From CAYJLW01 sp964370965 (lineage in GTDB: Bacteria > Actinomycetota > Acidimicrobiia > UBA2766), in NCBI GenBank assembly GCA_964370965.1, contig CAYJLW010000023.1:1-52287 (forward strand): a stretch of 52,287 nucleotides of DNA. The letters are read 5' to 3'. A model generated the notes under the pieces. The model did not search any database. It worked only from the letters and a program-made list of their open reading frames with translations, and was not told where the DNA came from. Position 1 is the first letter of the stretch. Each line of letters opens with the position of its first letter. Both the position numbers and the translations under genes were made by a program. Shown in pieces: positions 1-8,253 of the stretch.

Positions 1-705
1 CCCCGACTCCCCGAGACGCCAGAACCCCAACGGCGCCTCCCGCACCACCTGGGCCGCGTACCCCTCGGGCAGCCCCCCGAGACGGTGCGCCGCCACCCGC
101 GCCGGGGGGAGCGCCCCGTTGAAGACCGCCACCTCGTCCAAGGCACCCCCGAAACGGTACCCCGGGCCGTTCGGCCACCCCGAGACCCGCGCCTCCCCGC
201 TCACACCCGCCCAGTCGTCCGGTGACCCCAACACCTGGGAGAGCACCCTCTCCTCGCCGTCCAAGAACAGCCGCGACCCCCTCACGTCACGGCTCCGGAA
301 CACCGCCACCACATGTGTCCAGCGCCCCTCCAGACCCGCCGCCGACGTCCCCCACAGGTCCCCGTTGCCGGAGTTGAACCCGATCGCGCCGTCCTTGACC
401 CACACGACGTAACCGTCGAAACCGAACGGGATCTCGTTGTCGCCCCCCTCCCAACGCATCCAGAACTCCACCGACACCTCCGCGCCCGCCCGGGTGTCCA
501 CACCCACACCCGAGAGCGCCACCGTCGCCGTGGCCCCGTCGAAGACCGCCGCCGTGTCCCCGTCACCGTCGAGCGCCCCCGGGGCACCCAGGGTCACCCC
601 CCCGCCATAAGAACCCGGGTGGCCCCCACCCGAGACGTCGCCCGCCACCTCACCCGAGGACTCCCCGAGACGCCAGAACCCCACCGGAGCGGCCGCCAAC
701 ACCGG
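1..705 (-). repeat. LamG-like module and start of a second tandem copy
   Basis: The segment encoding GFWRLGES occurs at about 655-690 and again at about 1-33, some 660 bp apart. Between them lies a LamG/concanavalin-like stretch (VSVEFWMRWEGGDNEIPFG, then WTHVVAVFRS). This indicates tandem LamG domains, the second cut by the window edge. LamG folds are typically carbohydrate- or protein-binding. Confidence 0.65.
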
Positions 706-3060
706 CGCCGCCCCCCCCGGACCCCCGACCCCGGCCGGATACCCCACCGCGCTCATCTCCCCCGCGGTGTCATAGGACACCGCCGCCTGGGTGTAGCCGT
801 CGAGACGCTCCGTGAGGACCCGGCCCGCCGCGTCGTAGACGAACTCGCTCACACCCCCCGGCCCCGAACGACCCGACACCCGCCCCGCCCGGTCGTACGC
901 CGTGTGCGTGGTCGCCCCGTACACGTCGCTGTAGGCCACCGTACGCCCCAACAGGTCCTGGGTCACCCTCACCGTCCCCGCCGGATCCGACACGGTGACC
1001 ACCAACGGGTTCCCCCCCGCCGCGTAGTCGTGGCTCACCGTACGCGCCGGCTGGGAACCGAACGCCGCCCACGACTCGCTCGAAACCCGGCCCCGGGCGT
1101 CATAGACCACGCAAGACCAGCCCCCCGCACCCACACGGCTGCCCAGGACACGCCCCGCCCCGTCGTACACATACTCCAGCGTCCGGCCCACCTCGCCCCC
1201 CGTCCCGTCCGGGTCCGGGTCCGTGCGCGACCGCAACCGCCCCGCCTGCACGACAGCACCGCTCCCGCACGGAGAACCCAACGCCGCCGGGGTCTCCTGG
1301 GCACCCCAATACCCGTAGACGGTCTCGTTGCCCGCCGGCAGGGTCGCACCCACCCGGCGCAAGAACCCCGCCCCCGGCGCCTCGTACGCCGTCGCGTCCA
1401 CCAACCCCAAACCCCCCGGATCCCGGGTCTCAGAAGTCACGAGGCCGTTCTCCGGGTACGCGTACGCGGACTGCTCGGTCACGGCCGCGCCCGCCCCGTT
1501 CGCGTCCGAGACCGCCGTCGACGTCACCAACCCGTAGCGTGGCGAGAGCCGCGAGCCCGCCACCAGCCCGCTCAAACCCTCCGGGTTCGCCCCCCAACCC
1601 AACTCCAGACGGGCATCGGTGCCTGCTGCGTCGTAGTAGTCGACGCGCACCCGGTGCCTGCCCACCACGGAGCTCACGAACGGAGCGCTCGTCCTGGTCC
1701 GCACCGCCCCGTCCACCCAGTCGTCGACCAACAACGTGTCGTCGACCCACAGACGCACCCCGTCGTCGGACGTGACCGTGAACTCGTAGCTCCCCACCGC
1801 GCCGAGCGTCACGTCCCCCGTCAGGCGCGCCCCCCAACCGTCCGTTTGGGGCACCCCCGCCGGTGCCGACCCGCCCCAGGTACGCGCCACCTCCCCCCCG
1901 GTGGCCCCCACCCCGGTGGCGTGCACCGCGGCGAACGGCGAGCCCGACGTCGACAACGTCCGGGACCCCGCCACGTACGGCAGGTAAGTCACGGCGAGAG
2001 ACCCCAGCGTCTCGTCGTATCGCGTCTCGGTGTGCGCGACGTCGTCGGTGTGGCCCGACACAGGGGTGCGGTCCGTGTTGTACCAGCCCGCCGGGGCGGG
2101 CCCGTAGCCGTGCACCGGGCGGTCCAAGGCGTCATAGAGAGTGCTGGACTGGCGGCCCGCCGCATCCGTGGAGGACAAGACGAGGTCCTTGCCCGGATCC
2201 CAGGTCGTCGACGTCACCTTCGCCGTGGCGTCGGAGACGTTCCGGGTGCGCAACAAGTCGTCGTACTCGACCTGCGTGGAATAGCCGGCGGGTTCTTCCG
2301 CCCCCACCGCGTGCACCCGGGTGACACCGAGAGCGCCGAGGCTGTCACGCAGCTCCCAACAGCCGCAGCCGCCCAGGAACCCGCCCGTCCCCGCCCTCGT
2401 GTCGTGGTTCCAGTCACCGGCGACCGGTGCCACACCCACAGGCCCGTACGTCGAGGCCACGTCCGCGGCGCCCCCGCTGTGGGAGTTCTTCAGGTAGAAC
2501 GTCCGGTCCGACCCCCGGTACAAACCCACGGTGTCGACCCCGTCGCCGTCCCAGTCCCCGGCGACGGGCACGTCCCCCGTGACGCCGTAGGCGAACTCCG
2601 CGTCGACACCACCGCCGCTCAGGGTGTTGCGGAGGTAGAACGTGGAGTTCCCCGGCCGGTACACCCCGACCGTCTCGGTGCCGTTGGCGTCCCAGTCCCC
2701 CACCACAGGCACGTCACCGGGGGACGCCCAGGAGAACTGCACGTCCGGGGCGCCACCCGTGTTCGCGTTCCGCAGGTACCACGTCGCGTTCGACGGCCGG
2801 AAGACGCCGATCGTGTCGGTGCCGTCGGCGTCCCAGTCACCGGCCACCGCCAGGTCGCCGGGGTCCCCGTAGGCGAACTCGGCGTCGGGGGCACCCCCGG
2901 CGTTCGCGTTCCGCAGGTACCACGTCGCGTTCGCGGGCCGGAACACACCCATGGTGGCGGTGGCGTCGCCGTCCCAGTCCCCGGCGACGGGCCTGTCCCC
3001 GGGAGACCCGTAGGCGAAGACCGCCCGCTGGTAGTCGTAGCCGTGCTCGGGACGTGGCGC
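1..3060 (-). CDS. RHS/YD-repeat surface protein, C-terminal part (partial, runs off the left edge)
   Basis: An open minus-strand frame runs from the poly-G/C tract to base 1 without a stop. In order it encodes about five 47-residue repeats with the core VAGDWDGD, then YD-repeat-like sequence. A second PA14-like module follows (about 1560-1860; SDDGVRLWVDDTLLVDDW), more YD repeats such as YDRAGRVSGRSG and FVYDAAGRVLTERLDGY, and a LamG-like module (about 30-700). A second LamG copy begins at the left edge. YD/RHS proteins are large secreted or cell-surface polypeptides, some of them toxin carriers; the toxin or core end would lie outside this window. The frame differs by one base from the segment to the right of the tract, so it is a shifted continuation of the same gene or, less likely, a chimeric join. 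Function is inferred from repeats only. Confidence 0.75.
2296..3000 (-). repeat. Five tandem 141-bp coding repeats (47 residues each)
   Basis: Units start at 3000, 2859, 2718, 2577 and 2436 reading leftward, exactly 141 bp apart. Each holds a GDWD core followed by a TWYLRN- or TFYLRN-like segment. The first four are close copies and the fifth is degenerate (GDWNHD, then WELRDS). They resemble FG-GAP/VCBS-type repeats that build beta-propeller-like surface modules. Part of an earlier unit (AVFAYGSP) is visible just before 3000, so the array probably continued into the damaged tract. Confidence 0.8.
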
Positions 3061-3069
3061 CCCCGGGCT

Positions 3070-3172
3070 CGGCGCCGGCGCCGGCGCCGCGGCCCCCCCC
3101 CCCCCGCCGGGGGGGGGCCCGCGGCGGGGGGGGGGGGGGGGGGGGCGCCCCCCCCCCCCCCCCCCCCCGCCA
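3070..3172. other. Poly-G/poly-C low-complexity tract, probable sequencing or assembly artefact
   Basis: The stretch has runs of C13 and G9, then G20-C-G-C21, which is almost perfectly self-complementary. The reading frame on its left (codons ending on a different phase) and on its right differ by one base, although both encode parts of one RHS-type protein. No ordinary gene shows such a tract. The contig end at 52234-52287 is also poly-G. A dark-cycle poly-G read artefact or an unresolved GC hairpin is the simplest reading, and an unknown length of real sequence may be missing. Confidence 0.8.
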
Positions 3173-4445
3173 CCGCGTCGGCACCCAACGGATCCCGCAA
3201 GGACACGAGACGGCCCGCGTCCCATCCGAAGTCGGTCACCTCCCCGCCGGGGTTCTCGACCCGGCCCAGGAACCCGCCCACGTACCAGAGCCTCGTGGAG
3301 GCGCCCTCGGAGAAGCGCACCTCGCAGAGCATCCCCGCCGGCGCCGTCGCGTCGAAGCCCGGGGGTGGGCCGCCGGGGCAGTCCCCGCCGCCGTACACCA
3401 GGGTCGCCGCCGTCGCCTCCGAGACCCCGTCGGTGATCGCGGTCAGCTTCGTGGGGTTCCCGGCGTACGTGTAGCGCGGTGCCGCAGGCCTGCGGTCGTC
3501 CGCGGGTGACAGCGCCCCCGCCAGCGTGCCGTCCGTGTTGAACGTGTAGGTCACGCCGTCGTCGTCGTGGACGACGAGGGTGCCGTCGGGGTTGCGGACC
3601 ATGACGCCGTCCTCGCCCGCCGGGGGGACGTAGCCCGAGCCGTTCCAGCGGTACTCGTGCGCGGCCCCGGTGCCGTCCACGAGGACGACCCCGGAGGTGG
3701 TGGAGCGGGCGAACTCGTCGGACAGGTCCCCGTCGGGATCCGCCGAGACCGACCACCCCGACGGCAGCACGGGGGCCGACGCGCTCAGCCAGCTCGCGGG
3801 CACGGGTTGCTCGCTCACCGCACCCTTGGCGTACAGCGTGAGGCCCGCCGTCCCGGAACGCTCGAAGTGCTCCACGGTGACCGGCACCGTCTGGCCCGCC
3901 GCCAGGGACACCGCCCCCCCGTACTCCAGCCCCCCGGTCCAGTCCAGCCAACGGTCCAGAACCAGGGAGTTGTTCACCCACACACGCACGCCGTCGTCGT
4001 CGTGGGACGCCCCGAAGAGGTAGCTGCCCGCCACCGGGACCGTCACGTGCCCGCTCCAGCGCGCCAGCCAGAAGTCCCCCGACATCCCCGCCACGGGGCC
4101 ACCAGCCCCCCACGCGAAGGAGAGCTGCGTGTCCCGCCGCAGGGCGAAGGGACCCCAGTCGTCAAAGACCTGGTTCTGGTTCGCGTCCTGCCAATACGAA
4201 GCGTTCAGGCCCTGCCCGCCGGGTGCCTGCGAGTTGTACGTGAACGTCAACCCGACGGACCCGCCGACGGTCCCCACCGTGTGCGTACCCGCCGCCACCA
4301 CGAGGTTCCCGGTCGCGGCGTTCACCGACGCCCCGCCCAGGGTGTCGTAGCTCTGGGTGGAGTCCGAACCCAGGCGCAGGTCCACCCGGAACGACCACGT
4401 CCAAGACGGTGTCGTCACCAGGGTGCCGTCCCAGGTGTAGACGTG
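3173..4445 (-). pseudogene. RHS/PA14 surface protein, central part
   Basis: This continues in the same frame as the 4446-5246 segment, after an in-frame TGA. It begins with a Fn3-like end (HVYTWDGTL, then SWTWSFRVDLRLG). Next is the conserved RHS opening with YDTLGGASVNAATGNLVV and GLTFTYNSQ, then a PA14 domain (about 3830-4215; SHDDDGVRVWVNNSLVLDRW) and RHS-type sequence with LRDPLGADAVA, where the poly-G tract begins. A GTG at 4418 could restart translation but has no leader sequence behind it. PA14 domains bind carbohydrate in secreted proteins. If the TGA is a base error, the segment is simply part of one long gene. Confidence 0.75.
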
Positions 4446-5246
4446 TCACCAGTACGTCTGGGCGTCCCCGAGCACCCCGGACGGCACCAGCGCGGACGCC
4501 TGGGACTGCCAGCCCGTGTTCCAGACCTGGCCCGACTCGCCGTCGGAGTTCGTGGACACCCGGAACCAGTAGTACACAGGGTCGCCGTCGGGGTCCGCCA
4601 CGGGCGACACCACGAGCGAGGGCGTCGTCGAGACCGCCACGGCGCCGTTCGCGGGCGTCGACGGGGACGGCGACGGGGGCGCCTTGTCGTACACCACGCT
4701 CAACGACGTCGAGAACCGCTTGTACGTGTACAGCCCCGGCGTCTGCTGGCCGATCAGCTTCAGGTCGAGGCCGAAGTTCCCCGCCTTCGCCGACGACTCG
4801 TAGCGCTCGGCGAGCGCCGCTCCTCCCACGGTCCCGCCCGAGCCCGGCGTGCCCGCCGCCAACAGGTCCGAGTCCCCGCCCCCGTAGCCCCAGGCGTCGT
4901 AGGAGTCGTAGACCCCCAGCCAGTACCCGTTCGCCGTCCCCCCCAGCAGGGAGAAGTTCACCCAGGCGTCGAAGACCTCCGCCCCCCCGGCGAGCTGCTC
5001 GTACGGGTAGTGCGCCACAGAACGCCAGTAGCGGTTCGAGTTGTTGTTGTCCCGGGAGTTCCCCACCCGGATGTCACAGACGCACTGGTACCCGTCGCTC
5101 TTGTAGGCGTGGTCCGGCGACGTGCCGACCGTGAAGGAGGGGTCGACCACCACGGGGTAGTCGTCGCGGGCCAGAGAGCCCAGCCACCCCGCGTCGACGC
5201 CCATGACAGCCACCTCCCGGCCCCCACCCCAAGGACGGGAAGCCAC
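4446..5246 (-). pseudogene. RHS surface protein, N-terminal remnant ending at an in-frame TGA
   Basis: It contains the PVVVDPSF motif and the following segment found in DNRLRE/RHS-type secreted proteins, then a proline-rich linker and a Fn3-like piece ending in GDAQTYW and TGA (4446-4448). The frame downstream of the TGA resumes with HVYTWDG in the same phase, and the family pattern T-Y-Y-W-R-V places a Trp exactly at the stop, so TGG to TGA is the likely change. The nominal start (GTG at 5246) lacks a signal peptide and falls mid-domain. Several hundred residues expected at the N-terminus are absent, because ppx ends only 88 bp upstream. The gene is therefore 5'-truncated. Confidence 0.7.
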
Positions 5247-5334
5247 GCCTCGACACCCGCCACCCCGGCGGGCCCCGACAGCATGCCTCGCATCGGCCCC
5301 GGCCGCAACCGCGACTCCCCAGAGGTCCGCCGTC

Positions 5335-6855
5335 CTACTCGGCGAAGAGGACGGGGCGCCCGAGGAGCTCAGAAAGGAGGACGGCCTTGCGCCGGCCGCC
5401 CCACAGGTCCAGGGACGGGTCCGCCGTCGTGGACGTGAGGCGGATCCGTACGGCGTCGGGATCGGGGCGGACGTCGAGGCCGAGTACGTTCGCCGTGCGG
5501 CTGCGGTCGAGGCCGTCGGCGACCCGCAGGAGCGCCACGAGGGGGAGCAGGACCCCGCGGGACTCCTCCCCCAGGGCGGCGTACTCCGGGTGGTCCTCCT
5601 TCGGGCCGCTGCGGCTGTGGTAGCGCACGAGGGCGGCGAGGAGAGCGCGGTCCTCGGGCTCGAAGCCGGCGAGCTCCCCGTAGCGCACGAGGTAGGCGCC
5701 GTGCTTGTGGTGGCCCCGGGGCGAGACCCGGGTGCCCACGTCGTGGACGAGGGCGGCGTGGCCCAGGAGTTCCCGGCGGTCGGGATCGACGCCGAGTTCC
5801 TCGCGGAGGGCGTCGAAGAGCGTCCCGGCGAGCCGGGCGGTCTGGCGGCCGTGGAGCTCGTCGAAGCCGTGGGTGCGACCCAGGGCGAGGACGGAGTGCG
5901 CCCGGGTGCGGGCAGGGTCGATGTTCGCGTACACGGGGTGGTCGACGGCGGCGAGGAGCATCCCTTCGCGCAGGGCCCACGTGCTCAGGACCATCTCCCC
6001 CACGTCGAAGAGACCACAGAGAGCGCCCACGAGGACGGCGGCGGCGGGCATGAGGTCCGCGCGGCGGGCCTCGAGGCCGTCCACGTCGAGACGCCCGGGG
6101 GCGTCGAGGCCCAGGAGGCGGGCGAGCGCGGCGTCGAGGTCGTCCCGACTCACCCGGTAGCCGTGCAACGAGGGGGGTTCCTCTCCGCGGGCGGCGGCGA
6201 CGATCCGCCCCAGGGCGAGGAGCGTCCCGGAGGTGCCCACGACGACGTTCCACCCGTGGCGGACGGCCTCGGCGGCGGCGGGCTCCAGCGCCGCCCGCAC
6301 GTAGGCGTCCAGGGCACCCCGGTCGGCCTCCGAGAGCGGGTCGGAGTGCGCGAACTGCTTCGTGAGGCGGGCCACGCCGAGGCGCAGCGAGGCGCCCCAC
6401 TCCAAGTGGCGCTGGTCCCCCACCATGAGCTCCACGGAGCCCCCGCCGATGTCGACGGCGAGTGCCCGGGCGCCGTCGAAGTCGATGCTCGCCTGCACGG
6501 CCTTGAAGATGAGCTGGGCCTCCCGCTCCCCCGAGATCACCTCGACGTCGACGCCGGTCGCGGCCGCGAGACGGTCGACGAACTCGACACCGTTCTCGGC
6601 CTCCCGGATCGCCGCCGTGGCGTAGGCCTGGACCTCCTGGGCGCCGTGGGCGCGGGCGACGTCGGCGAAACGGCCCAACGTCTCGACCGCCCTCGCCTCG
6701 GCTGCCTCCCCGATACGGCCGGTCGCCGCCACGTCGTCGCCGAGGCGGAGCATCTCCTTCTCGCGGGCGACCGTGCGCAACGCCCCCGCGCCGCCCACCT
6801 CCACGACGGCGAGGTGGAACGAGTTCGTCCCCATGTCCACCGCCGCGATCCTCAC
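5335..6855 (-). CDS. ppx: Ppx/GppA-family exopolyphosphatase
   Basis: The 506-residue protein begins at GTG 6855 with the phosphate-binding motif VDMGTNSFHL, so this start is preferred over longer open extensions. The two actin-like (ASKHA) domains carry VDIGGGSVELMVGD. A C-terminal HD-type domain has HD at residues 371-372 (LVHDVGTRV). Members hydrolyse the terminal phosphate of polyphosphate or pppGpp. Full length with an HD extension is typical of the Ppx/GppA family. It is divergent from a CHAD gene, and CHAD proteins bind polyphosphate, which favours a polyphosphate role. It is the gene directly upstream of the broken RHS gene on the same strand. Specificity between polyP and pppGpp cannot be decided from sequence. 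Confidence 0.93.
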   Translation of the reverse strand: MRIAAVDMGTNSFHLAVVEVGGAGALRTVAREKEMLRLGDDVAATGRIGEAAEARAVETLGRFADVARAHGAQEVQAYATAAIREAENGVEFVDRLAAATGVDVEVISGEREAQLIFKAVQASIDFDGARALAVDIGGGSVELMVGDQRHLEWGASLRLGVARLTKQFAHSDPLSEADRGALDAYVRAALEPAAAEAVRHGWNVVVGTSGTLLALGRIVAAARGEEPPSLHGYRVSRDDLDAALARLLGLDAPGRLDVDGLEARRADLMPAAAVLVGALCGLFDVGEMVLSTWALREGMLLAAVDHPVYANIDPARTRAHSVLALGRTHGFDELHGRQTARLAGTLFDALREELGVDPDRRELLGHAALVHDVGTRVSPRGHHKHGAYLVRYGELAGFEPEDRALLAALVRYHSRSGPKEDHPEYAALGEESRGVLLPLVALLRVADGLDRSRTANVLGLDVRPDPDAVRIRLTSTTADPSLDLWGGRRKAVLLSELLGRPVLFAE

Positions 6856-6878
6856 GGGGGGGACTCCGTCCCCCCCCT
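6856..6878. promoter_or_regulatory. G/C hairpin (G7-AC stem) adjacent to the ppx start
   Basis: A perfect 9-bp stem (seven G then A-C pairs with G-T then C run) closes a TCC loop, touching the ppx GTG. Closely similar hairpins lie at 9741-9759 and 15130-15150, so it is one copy of a small dispersed palindrome. Here it would fold in the ppx leader. Confidence 0.55.
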
Positions 6879-7047
6879 GGGCCCCCCCTTGCGCCCCCAC
6901 TTGGCGCAACACGTGGATTCGGGGGCGGCGGAGCCACCCCTCTGCGAACAAGCTTGCGGGGAGTCCGCGTAGGCGGGATCGACCGCTGGGGCGCACATCC
7001 GCGGGATGGTACCCACGCCGGCGGAACCGGCCCGCTCCCATGTCGGA

Positions 7048-7113
7048 GGCCGTGGGGGCGGGGCCCCACGGCCACGCGGACCGGACGACACAGCTGCGGA
7101 GCGCTGCCGCAGC
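7048..7113. promoter_or_regulatory. Two hairpins in the ppx/CHAD divergent region
   Basis: 7048-7057 (GGCCGTGGGG) pairs perfectly with 7064-7073 around a 6-nt loop, and 7093-7099 (GCTGCGG) pairs with 7107-7113. They sit between two divergent genes, so they are unlikely to be terminators of a visible gene; operator or leader structure is possible. The rest of 6879-7122 shows nothing recognisable. Confidence 0.4.
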
Positions 7114-7122
7114 CGTCGGCGC

Positions 7123-7128
7123 TACCGT
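7123..7128 (+). promoter_or_regulatory. -10 hexamer TACCGT for a leaderless CHAD transcript
   Basis: TACCGT fits the actinobacterial -10 pattern TANNNT and ends 6 nt before the GTG at 7135, so transcription would start at or next to the start codon. No Shine-Dalgarno sequence is present. Five other genes in the window show the same arrangement. Confidence 0.55.
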
Positions 7129-7134
7129 TGGCCC

Positions 7135-7716
7135 GTGCCCAAGCCCAGGCCGATTCCGCATCTCTCCAAGAGCGACTCGTTCGTGCAGGCGGCGGGTCGC
7201 ACCGTGCTGACCCGCGCCGCCGAGGTCGCCGGCACCCTCCCCCGGGCGCTCGACCGCTCCGACAGGGAGGGCCTCCACGACCTCCGGGTCGGCCTGCGGC
7301 GCCTGCGGGCGGCGATGCACGCCTACCGGGCCGCTTTCGCCCCCGGGGCCTGGGAGCTGCTCCAGGGCGAGGTGCGGGCCCTGTTCACCCCCACCACCGA
7401 ACTGCGTGACGTCGACGTGCAGACCGGCCACCTCGAGGGCCTCCTGGCACAGGCACCTCCCCTGGCCCACGCCGGGATCCGCCTCCTCCTCGAGGACCTC
7501 GCCCGCCGCCACGAGGACGCCGCCGCCGAGACCGAACGGGCGCTGCGGGCCTTCGAGACCCAGGACGTCCTGGCCCGCCTGGCCGCTGTCGTGGAGGCGT
7601 CCACCGGGGTCACGGCCGCCGACCAGGGCGTCGCCGACGAGCTCGCCCCCCACCCCGGTGTGCGAACGGGGCCTGCCGTCGACGAGACGGCGGCTGCCAG
7701 GGAGCTGGTGCCGTGA
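7135..7716 (+). CDS. CHAD-domain protein, N-terminal half
   Basis: The 193-residue product carries the first CHAD helical bundle with the signature HDLRVGLRRLRAAM (His48). CHAD domains are helical, rich in conserved His/Arg/Lys, bind polyphosphate and localise to polyphosphate granules. The family normally has two such bundles in one chain; here the second bundle is encoded by the next gene, which starts in a 4-nt GTGA overlap. The GTG start at 7135 is supported by the -10 element 6 nt upstream. The opposite-strand neighbour is ppx, fitting a polyphosphate module. Either the two halves associate as separate subunits or a one-base error splits a single protein of about 345 residues. Confidence 0.85.
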   Translation: MPKPRPIPHLSKSDSFVQAAGRTVLTRAAEVAGTLPRALDRSDREGLHDLRVGLRRLRAAMHAYRAAFAPGAWELLQGEVRALFTPTTELRDVDVQTGHLEGLLAQAPPLAHAGIRLLLEDLARRHEDAAAETERALRAFETQDVLARLAAVVEASTGVTAADQGVADELAPHPGVRTGPAVDETAAARELVP

Positions 7717-8171
7717 CGTCCCTCGCCAAGGCCGCCTCGGCCCCGAAGGAGACGCGTGGCGTCCTCAGCCACGAGCTCCGCCGCTACGAAAAGAAGCTGC
7801 GGAGGGTCTCGGGCCCCGAGGCACCCGACGACGCGGACCTCCACGCCCTGCGCGTCGCCGGCAAGAGGCTGCGCTACACGAGCGAGCTCTTCGCCGACCT
7901 CGTCGACGACCGCCTCGCCGGGCTCGCCGCCGAGCTCGGCGAGCTCCAGGACGTCCTGGGGGACCTCCACGACGCCGACGTCGCCGCCCCCCCGCTGGCC
8001 GAGCGCCTCGCGGCCACGGCCGAGGCCGACCCGGCCCGGCCCGGCCTCGCCTACGTCCTCGCCGATCTGAGGGCGAAGCACTCCGAGGCCCTCAGGCGTC
8101 TGGAGACCGACTGGTTCCCGAAACGTGTCGCGAAGCTCGTCCGCCGCTACGGGAAGGTCCTGGAGACGTGA
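7713..8171 (+). CDS. CHAD-domain protein, C-terminal half
   Basis: The 152-residue product carries the second CHAD signature, LHALRVAGKRLRYTSEL (His44), followed by the expected helical segment ending in KRVAKLVRRYGKVLE. It starts at a GTG that overlaps the stop of the N-terminal half by 4 nt, a translational-coupling arrangement. Together the two products make one complete CHAD domain. Basic and histidine residues on the helices would contact polyphosphate. A single-base indel near 7713 would fuse the two frames. Confidence 0.83.
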   Translation: MTSLAKAASAPKETRGVLSHELRRYEKKLRRVSGPEAPDDADLHALRVAGKRLRYTSELFADLVDDRLAGLAAELGELQDVLGDLHDADVAAPPLAERLAATAEADPARPGLAYVLADLRAKHSEALRRLETDWFPKRVAKLVRRYGKVLET

Positions 8172-8253
8172 GGCTTGCGGAGCGCTCCCCGGGACGGATC
8201 GAAACGGGCGGGCCCGGATGCGACGCACGAGCAGGACGCGGAGGAGCACCACG

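Noticed and set aside
3070..3172. Regulatory G-quadruplex region
   Set aside because: The self-complementary homopolymers and the frame change point to an assembly artefact.
313..3474. Very long plus-strand frame opposite the RHS gene
   Set aside because: It is Arg/Pro/His-rich shadow sequence of the GC-biased minus-strand gene, with no domain pattern.
4446..4448. UGA recoded as Trp or selenocysteine
   Set aside because: Many other genes in the window terminate at TGA, and the expected residue is Trp by pattern; a base change or error is simpler.
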